Shown one piece after another: positions 32,120-43,229 of a stretch of 64,000 nt of DNA (within the stretch, counting starts at the first letter, position 1; each line of letters opens with the position of its first letter). The stretch comes from Aradus depressus. Taxonomy: Eukaryota; Arthropoda; Insecta; Hemiptera; Aradidae. The notes beneath the pieces are model-generated. The model was given only the letters and a program-made list of their open reading frames with translations, searched no databases and was not told the origin of the DNA. The stretch spans positions 11,339,601 to 11,403,600 of the forward strand of contig OY759225.1 of the NCBI GenBank assembly GCA_963662175.1, read 5' to 3'. A program made the position numbers and the translations under genes.

Positions 32120-32225
32120 AAACTCTTCGGAAGTGTTTTTATCACAACGATGTTTCGGGACGTTCTTACGTCCCTCCATCAGGTCCCAATGTGCGAGATA
32201 TAGAAAAGAAAGAAAACAATGTAAC
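32120..32225 (-). mobile_element. hammerhead-like motif with 7-bp stem, solitary
   Basis: Minus strand, 32184-32152: CTGATGG, A, then GGGACGT-AAGA-ACGTCCC and GAAACATCG. The stem is perfect. Layout as in IRE-A to D, but the CTGATGA core has changed to CTGATGG or gained one base. No mirrored arm was found nearby. Confidence 0.5.
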
Positions 32226-34189
32226 TATAATAATATACGAAAATGTATATACCTATAGATTAATCAGTTATAAATTAGTGTATAAAAAATTCTAAATAAA
32301 TAAAAATTTATAAATGAATAAATAAAACAATAACGTACATTCAACTGACCTTTAAGGTGTGGAGGAACTTTGCCAAAAAAGAAAAATGAAAGCTTTGTAT
32401 CAAATAATGTTTTTGGATATGAAACACGATTCTTTATTGTGATTATATTATTCTTTTTGAACAGTGAGAATAAAATTCCGTTACTTGTTCATGTCACCAA
32501 AATGGTATAAACGATTTGCCACTAGATCTCAGCACTGGCAAGGATTTCACTTGTTCAACTTTTTTCTGAACACTATCATTTTTGTACCCGATTATGTACT
32601 TAACGAAAATTTTTCAGAAATGTCACTTGGACCATTTTGATTCTAACCCCGTCAATTATAAATTTTCTTTCTTTTTATCAATAATAATTTTAGAAATTTT
32701 TTGGTTAAACAAACTGCAAACAATGTACCAATACATTGCAAGATATTATCGCTAATCATCAATTTTTTTGCTTGCAATTTCAGAGCTTTAAGCAAAATTT
32801 GGTTTGAAGTATTTAATCAAAATTTTAGTACTTTTCATCATTTCAACCGCCAATGATTTTTTTTTTGTCTCACTCTTTCCTTTGGGCGATTTGGCTGAAA
32901 ATTAATAGGTGTCGTCTTTAGAGGATTGTAGTTCGAGCAGTAAAAATCAGTGGTGGGTAAATTGAAGAAAAATACCCAATTTTCAACATTTGCTATGATT
33001 TTTGAAACTATACTTAATAGTTTTATTTCTAAATGCTAATTCTGGAGCTTTATACGGCATTTAAAGCGAAAGGTGTGTTATTATTATGAACTTTCGTGAA
33101 CAGTTAGTTGTTACAAAAGCGTCCTAACAGAAATAAAGGAAATCCGCCTTAACGAAACTATTTTATACACCTAAATATAAAGAAAAACAAATATTTTCCA
33201 ATAATATTGTCAATTTCACAAGATATATCTTCGAACATTCGTTTTCCTTTTTATTTTATTATTTCACATTATCTCTGCGAAAATGTTTGTCATCGAACGC
33301 CGACAAATGAATCTATTCCACTTTTATATATTAGAATATAATTATATACCTATAATTTCTATATAATCTATAATTTTTAGTCAAATCACTTCTGCTAAAA
33401 TATTTACCTACATTTTTTTTTTTTTCTTAACAGTTGTGTTTCATTTTTGGAATCTAAAGGACGGAAAATATAAAATTTCGTTGAAAATTCTGAATCGAAC
33501 GTTTGATCGATTACGTAACTTTCCCTATACTTCGTTTAGTTGAGGAAGTAAGTAATAAATAAATAAGACAATGTTAAAAACATCAAATGTAATTTAGTTC
33601 TTCGATCTCCCGCTAGATAGCAACCAAGTTTCAGTACAGTGGCGCTGTGAGCCAGTGCCGGCGAGAAGTAAAACTTACATTCACTCCAATCCAAATTGAT
33701 TTATTATCATAGAAATTTCCTCTTATATTGTCTCTTGTTTTTTGTACAAACTCGCACAAATAGTAGACAATTGTTGTTTTATGTATATAAATTAATTTAA
33801 TGATAATAAATTATAAACTACTTTAAAATAGGAAGACTAATTGAGGAGTTTGGAGCCAGAGCGGACCAACCCACAATTTTTCGGAAAATGAGTTATTACC
33901 ATCCTGATGTTGGCATAGGTTCCCTTTTTCAAAACCAGTGTGGATCACTTATTTTCTTCACTTCAGTGATAGATAGCAGACTTTAAGTTTAGTCCACAAA
34001 CATTTTGTGCATATATTTTCAAAGTCACAATGGATCATACGGCCTTCAAAAACTTTATAGAACACAAAAAGGGATCACTCATCCAATACTATTCTAAAAT
34101 TTCAAATATAAATAAATATTTGGGGCCCATTTATGGAGATAAACAAAATGTACTCAATTTTCAATTGCCATTTTCTTGCTGTTCAGTTT
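32226..34189. other. AT-rich stretch with Rep-2 scraps
   Basis: Rep-2 pieces lie at about 32850-32930 and 33420-33560 (TGATCGATTACGTAACTTTC). 32440-32475 repeats 4407-4442. 33590-33700 is slightly GC-richer. No gene is supported. Confidence 0.45.
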
Positions 34190-35950
34190 AAACCAGTTGG
34201 TCCGCTCTGGCTCCAAATCAAAACCAAAAGATCCAATTTTTCAATAGGGACAATCGTTTTCGGGTAAATGAAGAAACGTCTAAAAATATGTGTTTCAAAA
34301 CATTCTCTGACTGTTTTCGGCATATATCCCAAACCGGGCGACCTGCAAAACATTGTATTGTATAGATGTTTGCTAGCGACTATAGAATTCAAAATTCTGG
34401 GGGTATTGAGGGTCAGTCAATGAAGAAAACACTATTCAAATGCCAACGTTTCGATATATTTCATATCATCATCAGGGCCTAACAAACATGGGGGTATCAA
34501 GATTAGAAAAATATAATGGGTGATCGATTAAAATTATATATAGGTACATAAATATACATTCACTCATACACCTCCACATAAATACATATATACATCCTAA
34601 TACATTCACATACATATACACATTGATGAACAACAAGGAAACTTACTATGAATATAGATGGTTGAGGAGAAGGCATGAAGACTGTGAGGTCTTACGTTCA
34701 ACTAAGGGTACAGAAGGGTCGAGGGTAACAGATAATAAATCCGGGGAAAACCCCAGTTAACGGCACTTAAATTTGAAGATAACTACTTACTGGCTAACAG
34801 ATATTTTACTATGTTGAGAAAAAATATAAAATAAAATAAAAACTCTATAATTATATAAATAGTAACATAATTTAACTTATTAATTAAATGAAGAATTTTA
34901 GACAGAAGTGACACTAACCAAAAATGAAATAATGCTGAATCCATAGTTCTGTCTCCAATTATATTTAATATTTAAAATTTAGATTAATTTCATTGTGTGT
35001 CTATTTATTCTTTATTATGTATTATTTCATTTTCGGTTAGTGTCACTTCTGTCGAAAATTCTTCATTTAATTAATAAGTTAAATTATGTTATTATTTATA
35101 TAATTATGAGTTTTTATTTTATTTTATTTTTTCTCAACATAGTAAAATATCTGTTAGCCAGTAAGTAGTTCTCTACAAATTTAAGTGCCGTTAACTGGGG
35201 TTTTCCCCGGATTTATTATCTGTTACCCTCGACCCTTCTGTACCCTTAGTTGAACGTAAGACCTCACAGTCTTCATGCCTTCTCCTCAACCATCTATATT
35301 CATAGTAAGTTTCCTTGTTGTTCATCAATGTGTATATGTATGTGAATGTATTAGGATGTATATATGTATTTATGTGGAGTTGTATGAGTGAATGTATATT
35401 TATGTACCTATATATAATTTTAATCGATCACCCATTATATTTTTCTAATCTTGATACCCCCATGTTTGTTAGGCCCTGATGATGATATGAAATATATCGA
35501 AACGTTGGCATTTGAATAGTGTTTTCTTCATTGACTGACCCTCAATACCCCCAGAATATTGTATTGTATATAAATTGTTTGTTATAGTTTTCTCTACAAC
35601 GTTTATTTGTAAAGATTTTTATAAGTATAAGCGGTATTTTGTAAATTGTACTTAGGCCCTGGAATAAAGTGGTCTCAATTTTCTTCTGATTTGTGCCAAA
35701 ATCTAATTACATCTAAGTTAGCACATGTCCCTCCTGCATTCCAAACTTCAAGTTCGTCGCATTAATTTCTGCTTTAGAGCACTCAGAAAGTTTCAATGAC
35801 ATACACAGATACGTGCCCACACTTACATCATCGGGAAAATGGTCAAAACGTATTCAGGGGACCTTGAAACGTGAAAATCCGTTGAAACATCTATCTCGGA
35901 TTTTCGCAAGATTACAATAGGTACTTGTTTATACTAAAGGTATAAGACAT
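34190..35950 (-). repeat. Rep-1 copy (minus strand), interrupted by IRE-D
   Basis: 34190-34351 and 35570-35950 together make one minus-strand Rep-1 copy: 'GGGACAATCGTTTTCGGGTA' on the left, and 'CTTCAAGTTCGTCGC', AACGTATTCAGGGGACCTTG and the head palindrome near 35915-35945 on the right. The IRE-D insertion separates them, which proves IRE-D is younger. Confidence 0.8.
34352..35569. mobile_element. IRE-D element with 12-bp target duplication and one-sided tail
   Basis: ATTGTATTGTAT flanks at 34352-34363 and 35558-35569. After a 30-base one-sided tail (34364-34393), inverted arms run from 34394 to about 34935 and from about 35020 to 35557, over 500 bp each and highly similar, around a ~85-base spacer. 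Hammerhead-like cores lie at 34475-34448 (minus) and 35476-35503 (plus): CTGATGA, T, GATAT-GAAAT-ATATC, GAAAC. No protein is encoded. This is the largest inverted-repeat element in the window. Confidence 0.88.
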
Positions 35951-36234
35951 TTAAAAAAAAGTACTTTGAGGGATATACTATTTCCTTCTTTGAGGCCAAA
36001 CAACTTATTTATTGTAATACAGACAATATAATAAAAAAAAGCACACATTGATTGAAAAAATAATAAAACATTGAAAATTCTTTAAATAAAAATTGAAATT
36101 ATACATGAATGAAAATATTACAGGTCTATACAACAAGAATTAAAGAAAAGGGTTAAACAATAAAGAAAAACGTATGTTTTAAAAAAAATATATAATATGG
36201 GAGCACTTTCGGTATTGCTACCTGTACTATATAG

Positions 36235-36474
36235 GTTAGGTTAGGTTAGGTTTTATGACCCATGCCCGGGCTTTAACTACGAGGTCATATCGCCTACTAC
36301 CAGAGCGCTCTTTCGTCACTCTGGTGGACATGAGCCCGACTCTACTGGGGGAGTCCTAAATTTTGCCTACTCTAAATTTTTATTCATCTAGGGTAGGGGT
36401 CTTTAACGAGTACCTGACATCGTACAGGCTCGGGACCATCGCTTAATGTTCCATCCGAAGGATGGCGTCCTGTA
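36235..36474 (-). mobile_element. SINE-A, 5'-truncated, with telomere-like tail
   Basis: Begins with TAGGTTAGGTTAGGTTTTAT (the tail read from the other strand), then a minus-strand body up to CCATCCGAAGGATGGCG. The head is missing. 35951-36234 before it is AT-rich with nothing recognised. Confidence 0.88.
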
Positions 36475-36947
36475 CTATATATGTATTTTGTGAAATAGAG
36501 AATATTTTTCATTTAAACATACGTTTTTCTTTATTTTTTAGTAAGTGTTTCACAATATCTCTGCAAAAAAATGTTAAGTAACATTATAATGACTAGATTG
36601 GATGCATGTGCTAAAATATTTATTTATATTTATTTCATATATATTTCGAGAAATATACAATATAAAAGAAAACATTAGTTTTTCCTTTATATTTATTGTT
36701 TTACAATATCTCCACAGAAAGTGTTAAATACACTGGACACTGGTTATAAAGTTTTCAAGTGTCATTTTTTTTTGTCAAGTTCAGGAGATGCTGCTATCTC
36801 ACGGATGTTAGTTAAACTAAATATAAAAGCATGGAGATCTCTTGGGATTGTTTAATATCATCTCGGTAAAATATTAAATGTTTATAATTATTACTATAAT
36901 TCAGAAGAGATTCAAATAAATATTTGTATACTATAGGTTAGAGGGCG

Positions 36948-37230
36948 CCGGTAGCTCAGTGGTATGCGTGCTTGCTTTCTGAACTCAAGATCGTGGATTC
37001 GAAAACCGACCGAGGCCCTTAGTTTATTTTATTTGGGAGGTAAAATAAACTTAAACATGCCGTCCTTTGGATGGGATGTTACGCGATGGTCCCGAGCCTG
37101 TACGATGTCAGGTACTCGTTAAAGACCCCTACTCTAGGTGAATAAAAATTTAGGGTAGGCAAAATTTAGGACTCCCACAGTAGAGTCGGGCTCATTTCGA
37201 CCAGAGTGACGAAAGAGCGCTACTAACCTA
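36948..37230 (+). mobile_element. SINE-A
   Basis: GAGGGCGCCGGTAGCTCAGT head and nearly full body to GACGAAAGAGCGCTAC, where it loses ~80 bases and joins ACCTACTATAGGT. It faces the next copy tail to tail. Confidence 0.88.
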
Positions 37231-37468
37231 CTATAGGTTAGGTTAGGTTTTATGACTCATGTCCGGGCTTTAACTATGAGGTTATATCGCCTACTACCAG
37301 AGCAATTTTACCTACCCTACATTTTTATTCATCTAGGGTAGGTGTTTTTAACGAGTATCTGAAATCGTACAGGCTCGGGACCATCGCTTAACGTCCCATC
37401 CGAAGGTCGGCGTGCTTAAGTTTATTTTACCTCCCAGATAAAATAAACTGATCTATTGGCGCCCTCTT
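37231..37468 (-). mobile_element. SINE-A, inverted partner with internal deletion
   Basis: TAGGTTAGGTTTTATGACTC tail, body to CTCCCAGATAAAATAAACT, then a jump to the head end GGCGCCCTC (the B-box part is deleted). With 36948-37230 it makes an inverted pair joined at telomere-like repeats. Confidence 0.86.
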
Positions 37469-37479
37469 TATGTACTATA

Positions 37480-38340
37480 CTATCTTTTCGGAGCAATGTA
37501 TATATATTTGGGAAATTTCGTGTGACAAAAACCTATTCTATCTACAATCTTATATCGCAGATCTGTTTTTTTACGTTCATTTTGCATGGGAGAGTAATTT
37601 TTTCCTTTTCCAAGTATAGGGGAAGTTATGTAATCGACCAACAATTCTAATTTGATCTTTTCCGATTTATTCATCCAAATATGATAAAATAATAGTTGGT
37701 AGAGAACCAAAGCGTTTATGAGTTGAGAACCTCACCTTCGTCTCTTTCTGTTGAAAATTGATAGGTGTTATCATTAAAGGATTTTAAATTTACTTATGAA
37801 ATTTCATGTCAATTCATTATAACGCCAGTTTAGTAACGAGGTGTTTATAAAGTTAATTATTGAGTTTTGGTGTAACTCCCTTCCGTTTAGTCGATTTGGC
37901 TGAAAATCAATACGTGTCATCCTTAGAGAGTTCTGAACACACATATACAATTTCGTGTTGATATATTAATTTTTTTAGGGAGTTATCGTGTTAACAGACA
38001 CATAGAAAGAAATTTTTTTAACACTTTTCATATCAGGAGAACGGAAAACATGAAATTTCCTTGAAAATTCGTTATCAAATTTCTGACCGATTAAGTAACT
38101 TAGTCTATGCTTTGTACAGCTGAGGAAGTAAGAGCGCTTCATCGATATGCGAGGCAGTAAAGCTGAAATCTTGACAAACTTCTTACAAGCCCCGACAGTC
38201 TATCAATCTTACTGCCATGTCAACTCAGCTCAGGCCTATATCCATATAACTATCACTGATTTTGACATATAATCCGTCTTTCAGACATCATACCTCAGTC
38301 AATTTCCACATTTAGTTCAATAAATAAATAAATAATGTCA
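37480..38340. repeat. Rep-2 copies
   Basis: Several Rep-2 blocks lie at 37600-38130 (GGGGAAGTTATGTAATCGAC, 'GAAAATCAATACGTGTCATC', TCAAATTTCTGACCGATTAA). 38140-38340 shows nothing recognisable. The frames at 37456-37710 are shadows of the repeat. Confidence 0.6.
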
Positions 38341-38524
38341 CTTTATTTATTTTGCACATTTTTCGGTCTCGCAAAACTCTCTAAGTTAACATAAAACTAT
38401 GATACGGGCCATAACAATACTTACAAAGTATTGTAAGGTAGTAACCTTATGGGACAGTGATATGTACAAAAGTGATTGGTGTGAGATAGTCCTATAATGA
38501 CCAGATATGTGATATATAATGATA

Positions 38525-40205
38525 TATATATATATATATATTTTTTTTTTGTCTTTAAAAATGTTGGTCGCAACTGTTGCCAGAGAGGACTTCCTCTTGG
38601 TAGCTGGTTGTGGTTCAATCAAGTGATTGAAAGTGGATGACTTGATTGGCATGAGAGAGGAAGGCCACCCAGCGGTAGCTCCGCTGAGCGAAATTTAAAA
38701 CATTGAATAATATGGTTATTATCAACGAATGGGGATATTATGATTTTAAATAAAATAAACTTATTTCTGAAATATTGTCTATTCCACTAAAGATATATAT
38801 ATATATAACTACCGGTTTCGGCCTTACACCATCGTCAGGTCTAGTTATGAACTAAGTTAGTTTGCAGAGAGCAACCCTTCAAATACATCTCAGGTGAAAG
38901 GGTGCTATTAAAACTTGGGAGTCCCCCGGCTGTACCGTTAGCTATCTCATGAAATATTTCCTAACAAAACTTAGTTCTAAATTTACATAAAACAATATCA
39001 TTAGACTAATACGTGGAAAAATAACCAATAAATAAGTAACAATACAAATAAATAATCAAAATATAAATAAAATTAATAATAATGTTAAGATTTAGATAAC
39101 ATTAAATATATATGTGGAACCAAATATTAATAACAGATAATACAAACATATATGTGGAAACAGAACTGGTTCAGGGTGTTAACAAAGGGGAATAGTTGAA
39201 ATAAATTTGGTCATTCATACAAATGTTCTTTTTGGTAGCTTTATTTATTTCTAATTGTTCTAAGCTATCAAGTAGCCTGCTTTTTGAGCAATAGTGGAGA
39301 TATTTGATGCCTGTAGATGGATCGAAAGTGTTGTATTGTCTATATAATTTTCACCTGAGATGTATTTCAAGGGTCGCTCTCTGCAAACTAACTTAGTTCA
39401 TAACTAGACCTGACGATGATGTAAGGCCGAAACCGGTAGTTATATATATTTATATCTTTAGTGGAATAGACAATATTTCAAAAATAAGTTTGTTTTATTT
39501 ATTTATTACAAGTTTCCACAATATGTCCGCGTTCTTCAACTTAGAAGTTATTATGATTTTGTTTCAAGTGGGTGGATGCAATTTGGAATTATATTAAGTC
39601 ACGGTTCCATCTCCTCATTCTGCTGGGAGGATTGTGTGGCAAGTGTAGTGAAGAAAGTGAGTGGGTGTATGGATTTGGGTGTGAATGCAATTTGCTAAGG
39701 AAACGTCTGTAAAGGTCCTGAATTGTGTCGTGTACTGTGTTCATCATGAGGTCATTGTGAAGTGTTCTGTTACTTACATATGGTGCGCATTGTGTAATGG
39801 GTCTGAGTATGGATCTGACTGGAAAACCTGGATACGTTTCAGGTTAGATATTTTAGCCGAACCGTAGATTTGTGAGCCATACATCCAGAGTGGCTTTAAT
39901 AGAAATGTGTAGCAGTTACGCTTTTGTGTGTTAATTTTGTATGTCTGTGCAGAAGAGAATAAAGAACTTTAAATCGTTTGTTTGGTGTGTAGCTGAGGCT
40001 TGTATGAGGGTTCCATGTCATTCGTCTGTCCAGAGTAAGTCCCAAATATCTTACGGTGTTAGTCTGAGGGAGGGGCTTGTTGTAAATAAAAACGGCGGGA
40101 CATGTATCTCATCTTAATGTAAATGTTATATGTTGTGATTTGTTCGTGTTGAGTTTAATTTTCCAAATGTTGCACCAGTTCTCAATTTGAGTAACATGGT
40201 GTTGT
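38525..40205 (-). pseudogene. jockey-type LINE, second copy, split by IRE-C
   Basis: 38545-38735 is the 3' UTR and 39561-40205 the ORF part of one element, matching 25795-26635. The poly(A) tail is the T run near 38545. Minus-strand coding resembles the 25.8-kb copy (GSQIYGSAKISNLKRIQ region, TNTVRYLGLTLD). Several frameshifts are present. The 12-base TATTATGATTTT at the split is duplicated around IRE-C. The 5' side is truncated at 40205. Confidence 0.82.
38736..39560. mobile_element. IRE-C element with 12-bp target duplication
   Basis: TATTATGATTTT occurs at 38736-38747 and 39549-39560. The arms are about 38760-38915 and 39340-39500. Cores lie at 38838-38814 (minus: CTGACGA, T, GGT-GTAAG-GCC, GAAAC) and 39410-39433 (plus). 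The host LINE copy at 25.98 kb has the site uninterrupted. A one-sided outer block (ATTACAAGTTTCCACAATAT up to 39548) plays the part of the tail. It is 801 bp without the duplication and encodes no protein. Confidence 0.9.
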
Positions 40206-40345
40206 AGTATGACCTCATAGTTAAAGCCCGGACATGAGACATAATAAATAACAAATTCAACTCTCTATTGTTGTTTATTTTGTTTTTTGTCCACGCTTTA
40301 ACTACAAGGTCATATCGCCTACTAACAGAGCGCTATTTTGTTGCT
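40206..40345. mobile_element. two SINE-A scraps, tail to tail
   Basis: 40206-40250 plus strand (TATGACCTCATAGTTAAAGC). 40280-40340 minus strand (GTCATATCGCCTACTAACAG). They are short and diverged. Confidence 0.65.
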
Positions 40346-41028
40346 TTGTTTCTTTCAGAAGCTTCTGTAACTCAACTATATAATAATTTTTCTCCTAATG
40401 GCCTTTTGGTTTTGGAGGGAGAGCAAAAACCTAATTGATTAATTCGGGATTAATATTTGCCGGTGATTCACTGACCTTTTTTTTTTTTTTTTAATTTGAT
40501 ACTGACCTTATTTGTCTAATAATAAACTTCGATTTTCTCGAAGAACGATACACTTTTGTATCTTATATATCAACCTCAATGGGTCTATTTATCAACATCG
40601 GCAGCGCTCTTTATCAACCTCGATAGCGATGCTCTTGTTAAACTCACGATAGATTTTCTTGTAAAAAATCTCATCTTGTGAGGAGGTCTTCTCTATTCAG
40701 GGCATGTAAAAAAATGTTTCTACCCTCTCCAAGGTCGCTTTAATTTAAAATCCTATCCAAGGTTCTGTCCTTATTAGTGGATTCATATATTGCAATATTA
40801 AATATTCAGTGAATCCATAGGCTGTGTACTTCCCCAGCAAGAATTATTCAATCTTACAAAATGGCTTCCGACTCCTCATACTAAATTGTGTCTCGACAAA
40901 TTCATTACATCGGCAGTTAATTGAACTCCCTCCCCTAAACATCCCCTTCCCTTCAGTCGATATCATTGAAATTGGATTTTAACATTAAATATAAAATTTC
41001 ATATCAATACATACATTAAGGGTAGTAA
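40346..41028. repeat. Rep-2 scraps and unassigned DNA
   Basis: 40380-40480 and 40825-41030 carry Rep-2 blocks (GTACTTCCCCAGCAAGAATT, AATATAAAATTTCATATCAA). 40500-40800 has nothing recognised. Confidence 0.5.
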
Positions 41029-41186
41029 ATTTGCGAGATATATATCCAGAGGGGTTTAGTAGGAATGTGTAGTAGTTACGCTTTTGTGTTAAGGGTAGTT
41101 TTGAATGCCTGAAGAAGAGAATAAAGCATTTTAAGTCGTTTGTTTAGTATATTATGTGTATAAGGTTTCAGTCAGTCTTCTGTGGT
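41029..41186 (-). pseudogene. jockey-type LINE fragment
   Basis: About 155 bases match 26235-26425 and 39855-40005 (TAGTAGTTACGCTTTTGTGT, AGAATAAAGCATTTTAAGTC). It is internal coding sequence only and abuts the R1-like fragment. Confidence 0.7.
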
Positions 41187-41705
41187 AGTAGTCTGTTTTG
41201 TAGATAAACTTATAACAAATAGAACAATTTTGGAGATCATATGGTCTAGAAGTGCATTTTTCAACCACCTTATATCCCGGACATCTGGAAAGTATGCGTT
41301 AGTCGTTCAGCCTTCCGAACTTCGTGACCAACGTTGTTGCCATTTTTCCACTATCCATTCCTGGATAATGTCCTTGCAACACTCTGGTCTGGACTGTCCG
41401 CTCACCTCCTGCTCCAGGGCTAGGCGTAATGTCTCATCAATATCTGCTCCTAAAGGCATATTGCGTCTACAGTAATACGAGGCAACAGCACCATTCAAAA
41501 TTAAGCCTATGGGCGAAGATCTGGCCAATACCTGTAGCGCAGCCATAGAGACAGTTCGATAAGCTCTTGTTACCCTTAAAAGGGCTGCTCTCTGGGCCTT
41601 TAACAGGATCATGCGCTGCCGCTTTGTGGGGCGATACCACCAACCAGCAGCAGCGTACCATGCTGCCTCGAATACTGCGGTGTTGATTGTCTTAGACGCA
41701 GAGTA
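41187..41705 (-). pseudogene. R1-type LINE, reverse transcriptase C-terminal part
   Basis: The minus-strand translation reads 'TINTAVFEAAWYAAAGWYRP', 'QRAALLRVTRAYRTVSMAAL', QVLARSSPIGLIL, then 'IIQEWIVEKWQQRWSRSSEG'. After a frameshift near 41310 it continues TNAYFPDVRDIRWLKN. R.ALLR.T.AYRTVS..AL.V.A...P and W...W..S..GR.T...FP are typical of R1-clade proteins after the reverse transcriptase. The clade assignment is from memory of the motif. Confidence 0.8.
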
Positions 41706-42208
41706 GCCTAGGTCCCACAGCTACATCAGCCATCTTCACATTAAAAATTTCGGTTGATATCCGAAATATATATTTTGTTCTATAGCCTGGGAAGTGGTTA
41801 AAACACAGTGAAAGTCTATTTCTCGGGGAAATTTCTTTATAAAAATTGATGGAAATTCTATTAGGTGCTTGTTTGAAGTTGTTTTTAGGTTGTGTACGTT
41901 ATCTGTCTTCCTCGTATTTTTCTCTTATTGTACTACCCTTTTCATCTGCTTAGGGCTGGGTGTCCTTTTCCCCAGTTGTGAGTGATTTGAAGAATAAAAG
42001 ATCAGTTGATAAAATTGGGGAGTGGTTGATCTTGTTTGGTTCCTCATTCAAAGGAATGGTTTCTTTTCTCTGGACTGGATTTAAGGTTGAGAAGGACGAA
42101 GGGCTGGTTTGATATCCCTTATCTCAGAGGGCGCTCGGCTGTACTTTGTGCCTCACCCCTTTTATTGAGAACCCTATCGAATCCGGGCTTCAAATATAGA
42201 ATTCCCTC
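41706..42208. other. IRE-A tail scrap and unassigned DNA
   Basis: 41712-41735 (GCTACATCAGCCATCTTCAC) matches the IRE-A tail. 41880-42208 is moderately GC-rich and open on the plus strand from 42036, but ends in a poly(A)-like A run at 42210-42224. It therefore looks like the 3' end of an unrecognised retroelement, not a gene. Confidence 0.4.
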
Positions 42209-42363
42209 AAAAAAAAAAAAAAAAAGGAAAGGACAGCTGGAATATTTCGGTCGGATTATTTTGTATTGAAAAATTCCAACCAACTGGACGATGGGTCTGT
42301 TCCATCTCCACTACTTTAGTATTCCTTTATACAGTCAATTAGATTTTTTAGAACAAATATAGA

Positions 42364-42624
42364 TATTTAGTTAGTTTAAACAGGTTTAGAGGTTGTAAAA
42401 AAATATATAGTCTGACCTCTCACTTCATTAATTTTTGCTACCCGGCTTTCGAGGATGCCCTCATCATCAGGCAGTCTGGTAAAATATGTTTCAAAATTAT
42501 TTTACCAGACTAAAAACCTCGAAAGTCGACTAGCAAAAATTTATAAAATCTATGAGGTCAGACTATATTTTATTTTACAATCATTTCTCACTACATCAGT
42601 CATTTTCTAATTATTTAGTTAGTT
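42364..42624. mobile_element. IRE-A short copy with 13-bp target duplication
   Basis: TATTTAGTTAGTT lies at 42364-42376 and 42612-42624. Inverted arms around about 42490 carry one intact hammerhead-like core (minus 42470-42446: CTGATGA, T, GAGG-GCAT-CCTC, GAAAG) and one shrunken core. The IRE-A tail (CTCACTACATCAGTCATTTT) is at the right. Arms are shortened, but it is the same family as 17358-17877. Confidence 0.82.
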
Positions 42625-42639
42625 CGTCTACTCTTTCAC

Positions 42640-42740
42640 TCTGGTGGCCCGATTCTACAGTGGGAGTCGCAATTGTGCCTACTTAGGTTTATTCACATAG
42701 GGTAGAGGTCATTAACGAGTACCTGACATGGTATAGGAAG
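42640..42740 (-). mobile_element. SINE-A fragment
   Basis: Minus-strand blocks CTACAGTGGGAGTC, TTATTCACATAGGGTAGAGG and AACGAGTACCTGACATGG. Diverged. Confidence 0.65.
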
Positions 42741-42744
42741 TACT

Positions 42745-42892
42745 ATCTTCAACTCTCCTCCTTCTTGGGCTGCCTCCACTGCTGGACAGTGATTGGCGGG
42801 GCGAGAAGGCAGGGGGGGGATCACTCGAGCCCCCGCGGCCTCCCCTGCCCCCATTAAGTTGGAGGGATGGGGATGACAGAGAACCGGGGGTC
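42745..42892. other. GC-rich island
   Basis: About 150 bases are sharply more GC-rich than anything else in the window (for example GAGCCCCCGCGGCCTCCCCT, then GCCCCCATTAAG). No frame, tRNA or rRNA was recognised on either strand. It ends at the IRE-C arm boundary near 42893. Confidence 0.6.
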
Positions 42893-43204
42893 TTTCTAGT
42901 GATATTGTTTTATGTAAATTTAGAACTAGGTTTTGTTAGGAAATATTTCATGAGATAGCTAACGGTACAGCCGGGGGACTCCCAAGTTTTAATAGCACCC
43001 TTTCACCTGAGATGTATTTGAAGGGTCGCTCTCTGCAAACTGACTTAGTTAATAACTAGACCTGACGATGGTATAAAGCCGAAACCGGTAGTTATATATG
43101 TATATATATCTTTAGTGGAATAGACAATATTTCAAAAAATAAGTTTGTTTTATTTATTTATTACAAGTTTCCACAATATGTCCGCGTTCCTCAACTTAGA
43201 AGTC
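42893..43204 (+). mobile_element. IRE-C single right arm
   Basis: Matches 39330-39548 and the spacer side of that element. Core at 43062-43085: CTGACGA, T, GGT-ATAAA-GCC, GAAAC. It ends with the same outer block, ACAAGTTTCCACAATATGTC. The left arm is absent, so this is a truncated insertion. Confidence 0.8.
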
Positions 43205-43229
43205 ATTTTATTTTATCTTTATTATTATT

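Noticed and set aside
42745..42892. rRNA or bacterial contamination in the GC-rich block
   Set aside because: I recognise no conserved rRNA segment or bacterial frame, and it is embedded in ordinary insect repeats.
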